A stretch of DNA of 64,000 nt from Photobacterium halotolerans DSM 18316 (GCF_000425165.1 NZ_KE384323.1:133984-197983); one strand, 5' to 3'; counted from the stretch's first letter, positions 19,473 through 28,513 are shown. Numbers and translations are program-made. The notes: generated from the sequence alone by a model not told the origin.

Positions 19473-19901
19473 ATGCGGTTTTGGTGGATGGCTGTTTTGC
19501 TGATTACCCTGTCTGGTTGCCAGCCGTTAACAGAATTTCGCGATATCAACGTGCTCACTGCGGTTGGTTACGCCTCAATCAGTGAGCAACGCGGACAAAC
19601 CCTGGAAGAAAAACGTATTCGTGCGATGCGGGCTTCTAAAGTGGATGCTTACCGCGAGCTGACCGAGCAGGTCTATGGCATGCGTATCAGTGCCAGAACG
19701 GGTCTGACTGATCAGCAGCTTGATTCCGAAGAAACCGATGGTGCGGTGGACGGTGTGATTCGCGGGGCAGAAGTGATCCGCAGCTATCCGGTAGGCGATA
19801 GCTATGTGACTGAAATGCAGCTCGATTTAAATAAAATGGAGCGAATGAAGCAGCAGGGTGAGGTCTATCACGTGCCTGCGAATCAGGAAGTGATGTTCTA
19901 A
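19473..19901 (+). CDS. flgP: Flagellar outer-membrane lipoprotein FlgP
   Basis: FlgP is the partner lipoprotein of FlgO in the outer-membrane disk around the polar flagellum. The 142-residue product has a lipobox ending LSGC (Cys16), then the LPP20-like FlgP core (VGYASISEQRGQTLEEKRIR, then AYRELTEQVYGMRI and VIRGAEVIRSYPVGDSYVTE). AGGAG precedes the start. It is the second gene of a two-gene unit and has a strong terminator. Confidence 0.92.
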   Translation: MRFWWMAVLLITLSGCQPLTEFRDINVLTAVGYASISEQRGQTLEEKRIRAMRASKVDAYRELTEQVYGMRISARTGLTDQQLDSEETDGAVDGVIRGAEVIRSYPVGDSYVTEMQLDLNKMERMKQQGEVYHVPANQEVMF

Positions 19902-19916
19902 ATATGCTCTCGTCAG

Positions 19917-19961
19917 ACAAGGCGGCAATCTGATGCCAGTCAGCTTGCCGCCTTGTTTTTT
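19917..19961 (+). terminator. flgOP terminator
   Basis: ACAAGGCGGCAA and TTGCCGCCTTGT form a 12-bp stem with a 16-base loop, followed by six T residues. Confidence 0.9.
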
Positions 19962-19966
19962 GTCTG

Positions 19967-20608
19967 CTAACTCTTTGCTTCTTCTTTCGGCTTGTCTGCT
20001 GACTCATCTATCCGAAAAACGGGAAGCTGCCAGCTGAAACGGATCGCGGCAAGGCGCAGCAGAAACCCTGTCACCAGCGTTACCCCGATAGCGATGTTCT
20101 CCGACACACCAAAGTGAAGCTGAGCCATGTAGAGTCCGGCGGCAATAAAGGCGACCGACGCATACAGCTCTTTGTGGAGCACCAATGGCGTGCGGCGGCA
20201 AATCAGATCCCGAAGTAAACCACCAAATACCCCCGTTACTACGGCGGCAACCAGACAGATGATCACAGGTTGTCCCATATTCATGGCGACCCGGCAGCCT
20301 AAGATGCTGAATACAATCAGACCCAGGGCATCTAAAATAACGAATATTTTGTGAAAGCGAACGACCAGCGGGGCAACCCAGGTGGTGGCTAACCCCGCCA
20401 GGCACGTGATAAGCAGATACTGCGGGTTGGCAATCCAGTTCAGGGGATAATGACCCAAGAGTATGTCCCGAACCGTCCCGCCGCCAATGGCCGTTGCACT
20501 GGCAACCAGCATCACACCAAACCAGTCCATGTGGCGCTTGCCGGCAGCCAGAGCGCCGGTCATCGCTTCTGCGGTGATCCCGACAATGTATAAAATGGTT
20601 AATAGCAT
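19967..20608 (-). CDS. TRIC/UPF0126 family membrane protein
   Basis: The 213-residue protein is the bacterial TRIC-channel type (UPF0126, like E. coli YicG). It has seven predicted helices in two repeated halves, each with a glycine-rich segment (AIGGGTVRDILLGHYPLNWI and VFGGLLRDLICRRTPLVL). The family forms trimeric cation channels. A soluble acidic and lysine-rich tail (ESADKPKEEAKS) ends the protein. It lies between flagellar units but has no known flagellar role. Confidence 0.88.
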   Translation of the reverse strand: MLLTILYIVGITAEAMTGALAAGKRHMDWFGVMLVASATAIGGGTVRDILLGHYPLNWIANPQYLLITCLAGLATTWVAPLVVRFHKIFVILDALGLIVFSILGCRVAMNMGQPVIICLVAAVVTGVFGGLLRDLICRRTPLVLHKELYASVAFIAAGLYMAQLHFGVSENIAIGVTLVTGFLLRLAAIRFSWQLPVFRIDESADKPKEEAKS

Positions 20609-20882
20609 GAAAATCAGACTCTTAGTGAATAGGGATAAGATATTGGGCGCAATGGTAAATGTGATTCAAGTCAATATCCAATGAAATTTTTGAGTGGTTT
20701 CATTAGCTGACGTAATTCTGACACCCGAATGCCAAACGGAAAGTCATTCCGGCTGTGAATGTGTGCGGGGAGGGGAATGTTCAGTTTGAATACCAGCCAT
20801 GCGGCTTATTTATAACGGGTTTGCACAGCGGCGGAGACAGAGCATATCAGTGTCAAATAAATGACGAGCGATGGGGCGAGGT

Positions 20883-21308
20883 TCAGGCTTTCAGGTTAGT
20901 GCCTAAGGAACGCAAATTCTGTGCGACACCTTCTTTGTTGTAGGTCTGGTGATGGCCCAGGCTCTGCTGGAACAGATTGTTGAGTTTGTGAAAACTGAGC
21001 TGTGCACGCTGCAAAGCGGCGCCGTTAATCTCGTTTTGACTTCGGCATTCGTCAACCAGCGCCTGAATGGCTTGAACCTGACGGGTAAGCTCAGGATTTT
21101 CTTTTAATTGACTGCTTTGCGAATGTCGGGCTATTTGCTGATCCTGAAGCTGAATTTTATCAACCAGTGATTTTTTATCATTGGCGTGCCGGGTGATGTC
21201 GCCAGCCTCACGGTTCACAATTGACGCCCTTTCCTGCTCTAGCAGGCGTAACAGAGCCTCAAGCGTGGCATGTTGCTGGGCAAGTAATTGTTCTATGGTT
21301 GGCGACAT
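20883..21308 (-). CDS. flgN: Flagellar export chaperone FlgN
   Basis: FlgN is the cytoplasmic chaperone for the hook-filament junction proteins FlgK and FlgL. The 141-residue protein is almost wholly helical and Gln/Leu-rich (LLAQQHATLEALLRLLEQER), with a C-terminal amphipathic region (LNNLFQQSLGHHQTYNKEG). It lies 42 bases downstream of flgM on the same strand, the usual flgM-flgN pair. Confidence 0.88.
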   Translation of the reverse strand: MSPTIEQLLAQQHATLEALLRLLEQERASIVNREAGDITRHANDKKSLVDKIQLQDQQIARHSQSSQLKENPELTRQVQAIQALVDECRSQNEINGAALQRAQLSFHKLNNLFQQSLGHHQTYNKEGVAQNLRSLGTNLKA

Positions 21309-21350
21309 GTTTCTGCACTCCGGCGCTGAATCTGCAAGCTATGGATAATA

Positions 21351-21662
21351 TCAGAGCCCGCGTAATTCGTCCTCAAATCGCAGCATATTACTGGCCAGGC
21401 GATCCGCATCAACCTGGTAGGAACCATTGCTGATGGCATTTTTGATCGACTCGACCTTATTGCGATCAAAGCTCGGTTCAGCAGCCAACTGCTGATGGAT
21501 TTGCCCGACCGCCCGAGCTTGCGAGCTCAGCGAGACCGCATCCTGAGGTGTGTGACCAGATTCTTCTCTGGCCTCGGGCCTGCCCTGTGTGTTGTTCGTA
21601 CTGTTACTGTTGCGCAGGTTGCTTAACAGCTGGCCACTGCGCAGGGAATCAATACTTGCCAT
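21351..21662 (-). CDS. flgM: Anti-sigma-28 factor FlgM
   Basis: FlgM binds FliA and blocks late flagellar genes until it is exported through the finished hook. The 103-residue product has a polar, disordered N-terminal half and the conserved C-terminal sigma-binding helices (FDRNKVESIKNAISNGSYQV, then DADRLASNMLRFEDEL). A perfect sigma-28 promoter precedes it (21704-21730), giving a negative feedback loop. Confidence 0.93.
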   Translation of the reverse strand: MASIDSLRSGQLLSNLRNSNSTNNTQGRPEAREESGHTPQDAVSLSSQARAVGQIHQQLAAEPSFDRNKVESIKNAISNGSYQVDADRLASNMLRFEDELRGL

Positions 21663-21703
21663 AATCGTGTTGCCTTTAACAGATATTCATCGTTGATGCC
21701 CTG

Positions 21704-21730
21704 CTATCGGCAAGGCTATGACTAACTTTA
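21704..21730 (-). promoter_or_regulatory. Sigma-28 (FliA) promoter of flgM-flgN
   Basis: On the minus strand TAAA and GCCGATAG are spaced by exactly 15 bases, the FliA consensus with one end mismatch. The expected start is about 35 bases upstream of flgM. Confidence 0.8.
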
Positions 21731-21743
21731 GCATTTTTTTCGC

Positions 21744-22451
21744 TCAGTACTTTACTGTAACTTCGCCGACTGCGGTAATTGTCGCACTGATAATGCGGCG
21801 TGACTTGTTGTTTTGCACCCGTATGTCTTCACCCAGGGAACCATCGGACAGTGCTGTTCCTTTAGTCACTATGTTGAGGCCGCTTTGACCTGCTCTGATC
21901 AGCACGGAATCGTTACGGCACACCAGGCAGATATCATTGCCCAGCACAGCCTCACCCATGTTGATGTTACGTTTTACTGTCGAGCCGATGATTTGTTCCG
22001 GGTATTCGAACACTATGCCTCTCTGGTAGCGGCTTTCCACCTGGCGCACCTGCAGGTCTGAGCCGGCAATGACTGCACCGCGGGCCAGTGGTCTTGCCGC
22101 AACGACTCTTGGCAGCAAAAGTGAAACCTGCACCGGCACGTAAACCTGCCAGTTTGTCGAAGGACAACTGACCAGAACAGTGACATTGCCGGTCAGAGAC
22201 TGCTTACCCGGCACGGAAGTATCAAGCGCGTCCGGGCAATCACCAATGCGTAACCGGTTATCCAGCTCGGAGGCTGTGATGTCCAGTTCCCCGCGCTCTG
22301 GTTTGGCCACCAGGCTTCTGATGTGATCCGCTGCTGCCTCGCGCACATTACTGAGCATATTATCGCTAGCAGCAATTGCATTCATGCTTAAGAAACCGCA
22401 CAGTATGCCGATAAAGATTAAACAGAGTGTAAATTGTGTTCTTCCTGTCAC
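21744..22451 (-). CDS. flgA: P-ring assembly chaperone FlgA
   Basis: FlgA is the periplasmic chaperone needed to polymerise FlgI into the P ring. From GTG 22451 the product is 235 residues with an N-terminal signal (TLCLIFIGILCGFLSMNAIA) and the C-terminal SAF-like domain (ARPLARGAVIAGSDLQVRQV, then GEAVLGNDICLVC and RAGQSGLNIVTKG). The frame is open to 22538, but the extra residues are hydrophilic and precede the signal peptide, so I prefer the GTG. It is divergent from cheV. Confidence 0.9.
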   Translation of the reverse strand: MTGRTQFTLCLIFIGILCGFLSMNAIAASDNMLSNVREAAADHIRSLVAKPERGELDITASELDNRLRIGDCPDALDTSVPGKQSLTGNVTVLVSCPSTNWQVYVPVQVSLLLPRVVAARPLARGAVIAGSDLQVRQVESRYQRGIVFEYPEQIIGSTVKRNINMGEAVLGNDICLVCRNDSVLIRAGQSGLNIVTKGTALSDGSLGEDIRVQNNKSRRIISATITAVGEVTVKY

Positions 22452-22478
22452 GCTTTTCGCTCTTTTTATGTCGCTTTC

Positions 22479-22494
22479 TGGGGCTACAATTGCT
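22479..22494 (+). promoter_or_regulatory. Sigma-54 promoter candidate of cheV-cheR
   Basis: TGGGGCTACAATTGCT has GG and GC separated by exactly 10 bases and a good TTGCT -12 element. It lies about 95 bases upstream of the cheV start. Confidence 0.6.
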
Positions 22495-22497
22495 CCA
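22482..22497 (-). promoter_or_regulatory. Overlapping sigma-54-like site facing flgA
   Basis: The complement of the cheV site reads TGGAGCAATTGTAGCC, again GG-N10-GC but with TAGC in place of TTGC. It would give a short leader for flgA at GTG 22451. Confidence 0.35.
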
Positions 22498-22589
22498 TGA
22501 TAGGGGATTTTGACTCGGATTACCCGTTGATCCTTCAAAATTGTCTATTTTTACAACAATTCATTTCGACAACTTTGGAGTCACGTTAT

Positions 22590-23507
22590 ATGTCGGGGAT
22601 ATTGGATTCTGTGAACCAGCGCACTCAGCTTGTGGGACAAAACCGTCTCGAGTTGCTGACCTTCAAGCTGAACCGCCGCCAGCGCTACGGCATTAATGTC
22701 TTCAAGGTAAAAGAGGTACTGCAGTGCCCTAAGCTCACAGCCATGCCGAATCTTCATCCGCTGGTGAAAGGGATCGCCCATATTCGTGGTCAGACCATTT
22801 CAGTGATTGACATGAGTCTGGCCACCGGCGGACGTCCTATTGAGAACACAGAAAATTGTTTTGTGATCATCTCCGAGTTTAATCGCTCTGTGCAGGGGTT
22901 TTTGGTGTCTGCTGTTGAGCGAATCATTAATATGAACTGGGAAGACATACTCCCGCCACCTAAAGGCGCAGGCAGTGGTAACTACCTGACCGCAGTGACT
23001 GAAATTGATGGTGAATTGGTTGAAATTCTGGATGTTGAAAAAATCCTGGATGAAATTTCGCCAAGGCACACTGAAGTGTCGCAGACATTGCGGGATGAGA
23101 TGATTCGTGACAATCCTGTCACTCGCCGCGTGCTGGTGGCTGATGACTCCAGTGTGGCACGTAAACAGGTGCAACGTGCAATTGAATCAATCGGTTGTGA
23201 GTGCATTCTGGTGAAAGATGGTAAAGAAGCCCTCATTAAGCTCCGTGAAATGGCGACAGAAGATAGTATCTATAATCAGCTTGATTTAGTGATTTCTGAT
23301 ATCGAAATGCCTGAAATGGACGGTTACACCCTGACGGCGGCCATCAGAAATGATGCCAAACTAAAAGATTTACATGTTATCCTGCACACCTCGTTGAGTG
23401 GGGTATTTAATCAGGCCATGGTAGACAGAGTCGGTGCTAATGCGTTTATTCCCAAGTTTAATCCCGATGAACTTGGCGCAGCAGTTAAAGCGGCCATGCC
23501 TGAATAA
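22590..23507 (+). CDS. cheV: Chemotaxis coupling protein CheV
   Basis: CheV couples chemoreceptors to CheA through a CheW-like domain (about residues 15-165) and carries a C-terminal receiver domain (about 178-305) that adapts the signal. The probable phosphoacceptor is Asp237 in LVISDIEMPEMDGYTL, with the acidic pair in LVADDSS. The 305-residue product starts MSGILDSVNQRTQLVGQNRL, preceded by TTGGAG. cheR follows by 19 bases; the pair next to flgB matches V. cholerae. Confidence 0.94.
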   Translation: MSGILDSVNQRTQLVGQNRLELLTFKLNRRQRYGINVFKVKEVLQCPKLTAMPNLHPLVKGIAHIRGQTISVIDMSLATGGRPIENTENCFVIISEFNRSVQGFLVSAVERIINMNWEDILPPPKGAGSGNYLTAVTEIDGELVEILDVEKILDEISPRHTEVSQTLRDEMIRDNPVTRRVLVADDSSVARKQVQRAIESIGCECILVKDGKEALIKLREMATEDSIYNQLDLVISDIEMPEMDGYTLTAAIRNDAKLKDLHVILHTSLSGVFNQAMVDRVGANAFIPKFNPDELGAAVKAAMPE

Positions 23508-23526
23508 ACTAACGTTAGAGTAGTAG

Positions 23527-24357
23527 ATGACAGCCATAACAATTAAAGACCAGGAATATCGAGATTTTTGCCATTTCTTGGAAGGTCAATGCGGTATCAT
23601 TCTTGGCGACAGCAAGCAGTATCTGGTTCGGAGTCGCCTGAGTCCTCTGGTCAACCGCTTTGGTCTGGCATCGCTCTCTGAATTGTTGCAGATAGTGATC
23701 AGTGGCCGTAACCGTGAATTACGGGTTGCGGCTGTTGATGCCATGACAACGAATGAAACCCTGTGGTTCAGGGATACCTATCCGTTTACTGTGCTGGCCG
23801 ACAAGATCCTGCCGGAACTGGCGGCGAATAAGCGCCCGATACGTATCTGGTCTTCCGCCAGTTCTTCAGGCCAGGAGCCGTACTCCATTGCCATGACAGT
23901 GCTGGAAACACAGCAGCGCCGTCCTGGTATGCTGCCGCTGGGTATTCAGGTGACCGCCACAGATATCTCGCAAACCATGCTGGATATGTGCCGGACGGGT
24001 GTGTATGACGCGCTGGCATTAGGCCGTGGCCTGTCCCCGGAGCGCCGCCAGGCGTTTTTCGAACCGATTGGTGACGGCCGGATGCGAATTGGCAGCAAGG
24101 TGAAGCAGATGGTAAATTTTCGTCCGCAAAACCTGAAAGACAGCTACGCGCTGCTCGGCAAGTTTGATGTGATTTTCTGCCGTAATGTGCTGATTTATTT
24201 TGCGCCTGAGATGAAAGCGAAAGTGCTCAATCAAATGGCGGCCAGCCTGAACCCAGGCGGCTACCTGCTGCTGGGCGCATCTGAGTCTCTGACCGGACTG
24301 ACTGACAGGTTTGAGATGATCCGCTGTAACCCGGGTATTATCTACAAGCTGAAGTGA
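23527..24357 (+). CDS. cheR: Chemoreceptor methyltransferase CheR
   Basis: CheR methylates glutamates of chemoreceptors with S-adenosylmethionine. The 276 residues contain the N-terminal helical domain (to about residue 75), the MTTNETLWFRD motif, the SAM-binding loop SSASSSGQEPYSIAM, and CRNVLIYF in the catalytic domain. It is the second gene of the cheV-cheR unit and is followed by a terminator. Confidence 0.95.
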   Translation: MTAITIKDQEYRDFCHFLEGQCGIILGDSKQYLVRSRLSPLVNRFGLASLSELLQIVISGRNRELRVAAVDAMTTNETLWFRDTYPFTVLADKILPELAANKRPIRIWSSASSSGQEPYSIAMTVLETQQRRPGMLPLGIQVTATDISQTMLDMCRTGVYDALALGRGLSPERRQAFFEPIGDGRMRIGSKVKQMVNFRPQNLKDSYALLGKFDVIFCRNVLIYFAPEMKAKVLNQMAASLNPGGYLLLGASESLTGLTDRFEMIRCNPGIIYKLK

Positions 24358-24419
24358 TTCCATCGTAGTCGAGCCGACGCATTAGCACTGATGCATGAGA
24401 ACAGCAGTATTAAAACAGA

Positions 24420-24443
24420 GGGGTCCGTAATGGACCCTTTTTT
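24420..24443 (+). terminator. cheVR terminator
   Basis: GGGTCC-GTAAT-GGACCC followed by six T residues, about 60 bases after cheR. Confidence 0.85.
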
Positions 24444-24524
24444 GCATCCTTTCATTTGTGCTTTGCCCCGCAAGACTTGCCGGCATTGTCTCCTTTCGTT
24501 CCGCTATCTCGTTTTCTTAAATAT

Positions 24525-24540
24525 TGGCACGCCCTTTGCA
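24525..24540 (+). promoter_or_regulatory. Sigma-54 promoter of flgB operon
   Basis: TGGCACGCCCTTTGCA matches the -24/-12 consensus almost perfectly (GG-N10-GC). The flgB start codon is 33 bases downstream. Confidence 0.9.
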
Positions 24541-24572
24541 AATAAATCAGTAAGTGATTCAGGAGGCAGACG

Positions 24573-24968
24573 ATGGCCATTTCTTTTGATAAAGCATTAG
24601 GTGTGCACCAGTATACAGTTGGTGTCAGGGGTAAAAGGGCTGAAACCCTTGCCAGTAACATCGCTAACGCCAATACACCCGGTTATAAAGCAAAAGACAT
24701 GGACTTTCAGCGCGCGCTCAATGCGGCAACATCAGAGGCAAAAGTTGGCCTCAGCCGAACCAATGAGCGGCATATTGCTGCCTCCACCAAAGTCATGGGT
24801 GAACAGAAATACCGTGTGCCCGATCAGCCGGATACCGGTGATGGCAACACGGTCGATGCTCAGTTGGAGCAAAACCTGTTTATGCAAAACGCGCTGGAGT
24901 ATCAGGCATCGCTGGATTTTCTGGGTTCAAAATTCAGCAATCTGAGCAAGGCATTAAAAGGGGAATAA
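24573..24968 (+). CDS. flgB: Proximal rod protein FlgB
   Basis: FlgB forms part of the proximal rod of the basal body in the periplasm. The 131-residue product has the rod-protein N-terminal pattern (LASNIANANTPGYKAKDMDF) and the C-terminal coiled helix (LEQNLFMQNALEYQASLDFL). AGGAGG precedes the start. First gene of the flgBCDE unit behind a strong sigma-54 promoter. Confidence 0.96.
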   Translation: MAISFDKALGVHQYTVGVRGKRAETLASNIANANTPGYKAKDMDFQRALNAATSEAKVGLSRTNERHIAASTKVMGEQKYRVPDQPDTGDGNTVDAQLEQNLFMQNALEYQASLDFLGSKFSNLSKALKGE

Positions 24969-24971
24969 TCA

Positions 24972-25388
24972 ATGAGTTTGTTTAACGTTTTTAATGTCAC
25001 CGGTTCGGCAATGAGTGCGGAATCCGTACGGCTGAACACCACGGCCAGTAATATGGCCAATGCCAATACTGTCAGCAGCTCTGCAGCACAAACCTACAAG
25101 GCGCGTCATCCTGTGTTCGAGGCGGCGTTGCAAAGTGCCAGCTACCAGCGTGAAGAAAGTGTTCCTGTACGGGTGAAAGCCATTGTCGAAAGTCAGAAGC
25201 CTTTGACTGCGGAATATAACCCGGCACACCCTTTGGCCAATGCCGAAGGTTATATCTATAAACCGAACGTTAACGTGATGGAAGAGATGGCAAACATGAT
25301 CTCGGCGTCACGTTCCTATCAAAGCAATGTTCAGGTCGCAGACGCCAGTAAGCAAATGCTGATGCGAACATTGCAGATGGGCAAATAA
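24972..25388 (+). CDS. flgC: Proximal rod protein FlgC
   Basis: FlgC is a second proximal rod subunit. The 138 residues carry the rod motif (LNTTASNMANANTVSSSAAQ) and the family C-terminus (NVNVMEEMANMISASRSYQSNVQV). It starts three bases after the flgB stop, so translation is probably coupled. Confidence 0.96.
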   Translation: MSLFNVFNVTGSAMSAESVRLNTTASNMANANTVSSSAAQTYKARHPVFEAALQSASYQREESVPVRVKAIVESQKPLTAEYNPAHPLANAEGYIYKPNVNVMEEMANMISASRSYQSNVQVADASKQMLMRTLQMGK

Positions 25389-25406
25389 GGGTAGGGAGTA
25401 ACTGAC

Positions 25407-26120
25407 ATGACCGGTATTAAAAGCACAGGTCAAAGCCCTTTGTCCTATATTGACCAGCTTAAGAGCATGCAGGAGAAAAAACTGCAGTCTGAGCAGAAAG
25501 TAACTGGACAACAAGAGCTTAAGCAGGAAGATTTTCTGTCGTTGCTGACCAAGCAGATGTCGCAGCAGGATCCGTTCAAACCTGTGGGTAATGACCAGAT
25601 GATTGCGCAGATGGCGTCGTTTGCCACAGTAGACGGCATCAGCAAAATGAATGAACAGTTTGGCGGTCTGAACGCTGCCATGACATCGAACCAGGCCCTG
25701 CAGGCCTCATCGCTGGTGGGCCGTGATGTACTGGTTCCGAATCCAACCGGCTCGAAAACGGCCGAAGGTGGTGTCGCAGGAATGGTTAAGCTGCCGCAAT
25801 CGCTCAATAACCTGATAGTCCGGGTTGAGAATGCGGCAGGCGAGCTGGTACGCAGCTTTGACTTAGGCTCCAAGCCTGCCGGCGATCACCGTGTGGCATG
25901 GGACGGCAAGGATGACCGCGGCAATATGTTGCCAGCCGGTAAGTATCAGCTGAAAGTCAGCGCACTGGCCGACGGCAAGAACTCGGAATTTGACGTGTCG
26001 ACTTACGCCAATGTGAACAGCGTGCTGCTGGGCAATGGTGACGGCAATGTCATGCTGAATCTGGCTGGATTTGAATCCCCGATCAAGCTGGCTGAAGTGC
26101 TGGAAGTCGGCAAGGCATAA
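25407..26120 (+). CDS. flgD: Hook assembly scaffold FlgD
   Basis: FlgD caps the growing hook and is lost when it is complete. The 237-residue protein has the export and cap N-terminus (QEDFLSLLTKQMSQQDPFKP) and a C-terminal FlgD-Ig/TUDOR region (DLGSKPAGDHRVAWDGKDDRG). It lies 18 bases after flgC. Confidence 0.95.
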   Translation: MTGIKSTGQSPLSYIDQLKSMQEKKLQSEQKVTGQQELKQEDFLSLLTKQMSQQDPFKPVGNDQMIAQMASFATVDGISKMNEQFGGLNAAMTSNQALQASSLVGRDVLVPNPTGSKTAEGGVAGMVKLPQSLNNLIVRVENAAGELVRSFDLGSKPAGDHRVAWDGKDDRGNMLPAGKYQLKVSALADGKNSEFDVSTYANVNSVLLGNGDGNVMLNLAGFESPIKLAEVLEVGKA

Positions 26121-26212
26121 CGCCGGACGCATTAACAAATCACCAGCGGCAGTGAATACGCTGCGCTGGTGAACAATAAGTACGCTGTACACAGAATTCA
26201 GGAGAGTCACCT

Positions 26213-27514
26213 ATGGGCTTTAATGTCGCACTGAGTGGACTGGGCGCCGCCCAGAAAGATCTGAACACCACAAGTAACAACATTGCCAACGCCAATACCT
26301 ACGGCTTTAAGGAGTCGCGGGCCGAATTTGGTGATGTGTATTCAAGCTCCATTTTTTCCAACACCAAAACCACCACAGGTGGCGGTGTCCAGAATTCTGT
26401 GGTGGCTCAGCAGTTTCATGAAGGTTCCAGTATTTATACCAATAACCCGATGGATCTGCGTATTTCCGGTACCGGCTTTTTTGCCGTCTCAGACCAGCGT
26501 CTGGAACCGAATAATAACAGCCTGACCCGCAACGGTGCTTTTCACCTGGACAAAGACAATTACATTGTTAACTCAGAAGATCAGTTCTTACTGGGCTACG
26601 GTGTGGATCAGGAAACCGATCAGGTGGTCTCTTATGAGCCACAGGCACTGAAAGTACCGGATCAATTCGGTCAGCCGAAAGCCACCAGTCAGGTCGACAT
26701 CGGAGTCAACCTGCCGGCCAACGGCGACCCGAAAGACATCAACCAGTTTAATTTTGAAGATCCGGATACCTACAACAAATCCACTTCAGTGACTATGTAT
26801 GACTCCTTAGGCCAGCCATACAAAATGACCAGTTACTATGTGAAGGACAATACGCAGCCAAATCGCTGGGCGTCTTTCTATACCGTCACGGATGCCGACG
26901 GTGAGAAGCCACTGGATATTGCCGACGGTGAGGCAACCAATGTGGCGGGGCATACCGGCGCACTGGTTGATTTTAACTTCGACGGCACAGTGGCCCAGGT
27001 GAATGGCGGTAACCCGATGATTTCTGAGGCTTTCAGTGCGGCTGGCCTGAGCATGAACGGTGCAGACGGTTCACAGACGCTGAACTTTAACTTCGATGAT
27101 CCGACTCAGTTCGCGGCGCCGTTTGAAGTGCGTAAGTTCAGTGAAAATGGTGCCACTACGGGTTATCTGGCCAAAGTGGATGTCGATGCCAAAGGCTCGA
27201 TTGTGGCCACTTACAGTAACGGGGAAAACATTACCCTTGGCCGTGTCGGCATGGTTCGTGTGCCGAACGAGCAGGGGCTGCTCTCCAAAGGCGGCACGCA
27301 ATGGGCGGTAAGCCAGGAGTCTGGTGCTGCTGTTTGGGGTGAGGCGACCTTCGGGGCGTTTGGTTCGGTGAAAAGCGGTACGCTGGAGCAGTCAAACATT
27401 GACATGACCCAGGAACTGGTGGATTTGATCACCGCCCAGCGTAATTTCCAGGCCAACTCCCGCGCACTGGAAGTGGACAACAGCCTCCAGCAAACCATAC
27501 TGCAAATTCGTTAA
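26213..27514 (+). CDS. flgE: Flagellar hook protein FlgE
   Basis: FlgE is the subunit of the curved hook, the universal joint of the flagellum. The 433-residue product has the N-terminal rod/hook motif (TTSNNIANANTYGFKESRAE), a variable central domain, and the C-terminal helix (LITAQRNFQANSRALEVDNS). An AGGAGAG ribosome site precedes ATG 26213. It ends the flgBCDE unit, with a hairpin after it. Confidence 0.96.
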   Translation: MGFNVALSGLGAAQKDLNTTSNNIANANTYGFKESRAEFGDVYSSSIFSNTKTTTGGGVQNSVVAQQFHEGSSIYTNNPMDLRISGTGFFAVSDQRLEPNNNSLTRNGAFHLDKDNYIVNSEDQFLLGYGVDQETDQVVSYEPQALKVPDQFGQPKATSQVDIGVNLPANGDPKDINQFNFEDPDTYNKSTSVTMYDSLGQPYKMTSYYVKDNTQPNRWASFYTVTDADGEKPLDIADGEATNVAGHTGALVDFNFDGTVAQVNGGNPMISEAFSAAGLSMNGADGSQTLNFNFDDPTQFAAPFEVRKFSENGATTGYLAKVDVDAKGSIVATYSNGENITLGRVGMVRVPNEQGLLSKGGTQWAVSQESGAAVWGEATFGAFGSVKSGTLEQSNIDMTQELVDLITAQRNFQANSRALEVDNSLQQTILQIR

Positions 27515-27529
27515 CCCCACCTTGTTTGA

Positions 27530-27564
27530 CATTGCCGCCTGAGCCTCTGATGGCGGCAATGTTT
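27530..27564 (+). terminator. Hairpin after flgE
   Basis: CATTGCCGCC and GGCGGCAATG form a 10-bp stem with a 12-base loop followed by only TTTG. It is probably a weak or partial terminator. Confidence 0.6.
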
Positions 27565-27696
27565 GTCCGACGCCTGTCTTCTGGATGCCATTTCTTTGGC
27601 ACCTGACTGATTTCCTGCTTTCGTTATGGCAAGGATCTCTCACTAATTACCTGATCTTTCGCTGTTTCATGACTGTTTTTCAGCTCTTTACCAAAG

Positions 27697-27712
27697 TGGT
27701 ACGTATATTGCT
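27697..27712 (+). promoter_or_regulatory. Sigma-54 promoter of flgF operon
   Basis: TGGTACGTATATTGCT matches the sigma-54 consensus with GG-N10-GC spacing, 34 bases upstream of flgF. Confidence 0.88.
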
Positions 27713-27745
27713 TCTATAGCTGCAGTACTGATTGGGAGACTCGAA

Positions 27746-28495
27746 ATGGATCGTGCACTGTACCTGGCAATGAGCGGCGCTAAGCAAGATATGTATGGCT
27801 TGCAGCTTCATGCCAATAACCTGGCTAACGTTCGTACCACTGGCTTTCGCGCTGATTTAGAGCAGGCGCGGAGTATGCAGGCGTTTGGCGAAGGCATGCC
27901 GTCCCGCGTGTTCTCCATGACAGAAAGACCGGGGCAGGATTTTGCCCAGGGGGCAGTAATGACAACGGGCCGGGATCTGGATGTTGCTATAGAAGGTAAC
28001 GGTTGGCTGACCGTACTGGATGCCAGCGGCCAGGAAGCCTATACCCGTGCCGGCCACCTGAAAATCGATCAGACAGGGTTGCTGCAAAACAGCAACGGCA
28101 GCCTGATGGTCGGTGAAAATGGCGGCCCTATTTTTATTCCTCTGCCAATCAGCAAAATTGAAATCGGTAAGGATGGCACTGTTTCAGTCCGTCCGCAGGG
28201 CGCCCCGGCCGATGCGATGGAAGTGGTTGATCGCATTAAAATGGTCAAGCCGGACAACAGTGAAGTCTTTAAAGACGTTGATGGTCTGTTCAAATCTAAA
28301 GTACCCGCGCAGATATTTGATGCCGATGCTGAGGTGACTCTGCTGAGCGGTGCGCTGGAAGGCAGTAACGTGAATGCCGTGGGTGAAATGACCAGCATGA
28401 TCGATCTTCAGCGTCATTTTGAAATGCAAGTTAAGTTAATGAAAACCGCAGAGGAAATGGACCAGGCGTCCTCGTCTCTGCTGCGTTTGGGCTAA
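27746..28495 (+). CDS. flgF: Proximal rod protein FlgF
   Basis: FlgF is a rod subunit between FlgC and FlgG. The 249 residues start MDRALYLAMSGAKQDMYGLQ and contain the rod motif (ANNLANVRTTGFRADLEQAR) and the FlgF C-terminus (EMTSMIDLQRHFEMQVKLMK). GGGAG precedes the start. First gene of flgFGHIJ. Confidence 0.95.
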   Translation: MDRALYLAMSGAKQDMYGLQLHANNLANVRTTGFRADLEQARSMQAFGEGMPSRVFSMTERPGQDFAQGAVMTTGRDLDVAIEGNGWLTVLDASGQEAYTRAGHLKIDQTGLLQNSNGSLMVGENGGPIFIPLPISKIEIGKDGTVSVRPQGAPADAMEVVDRIKMVKPDNSEVFKDVDGLFKSKVPAQIFDADAEVTLLSGALEGSNVNAVGEMTSMIDLQRHFEMQVKLMKTAEEMDQASSSLLRLG

Positions 28496-28513
28496 TTAGG
28501 AAAGGAATAACAC

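Noticed and set aside
20755-20943. Short plus-strand frame between the TRIC gene and flgN
   Set aside because: No ribosome site, overlaps the flgN 3' end, and the residues show no pattern.
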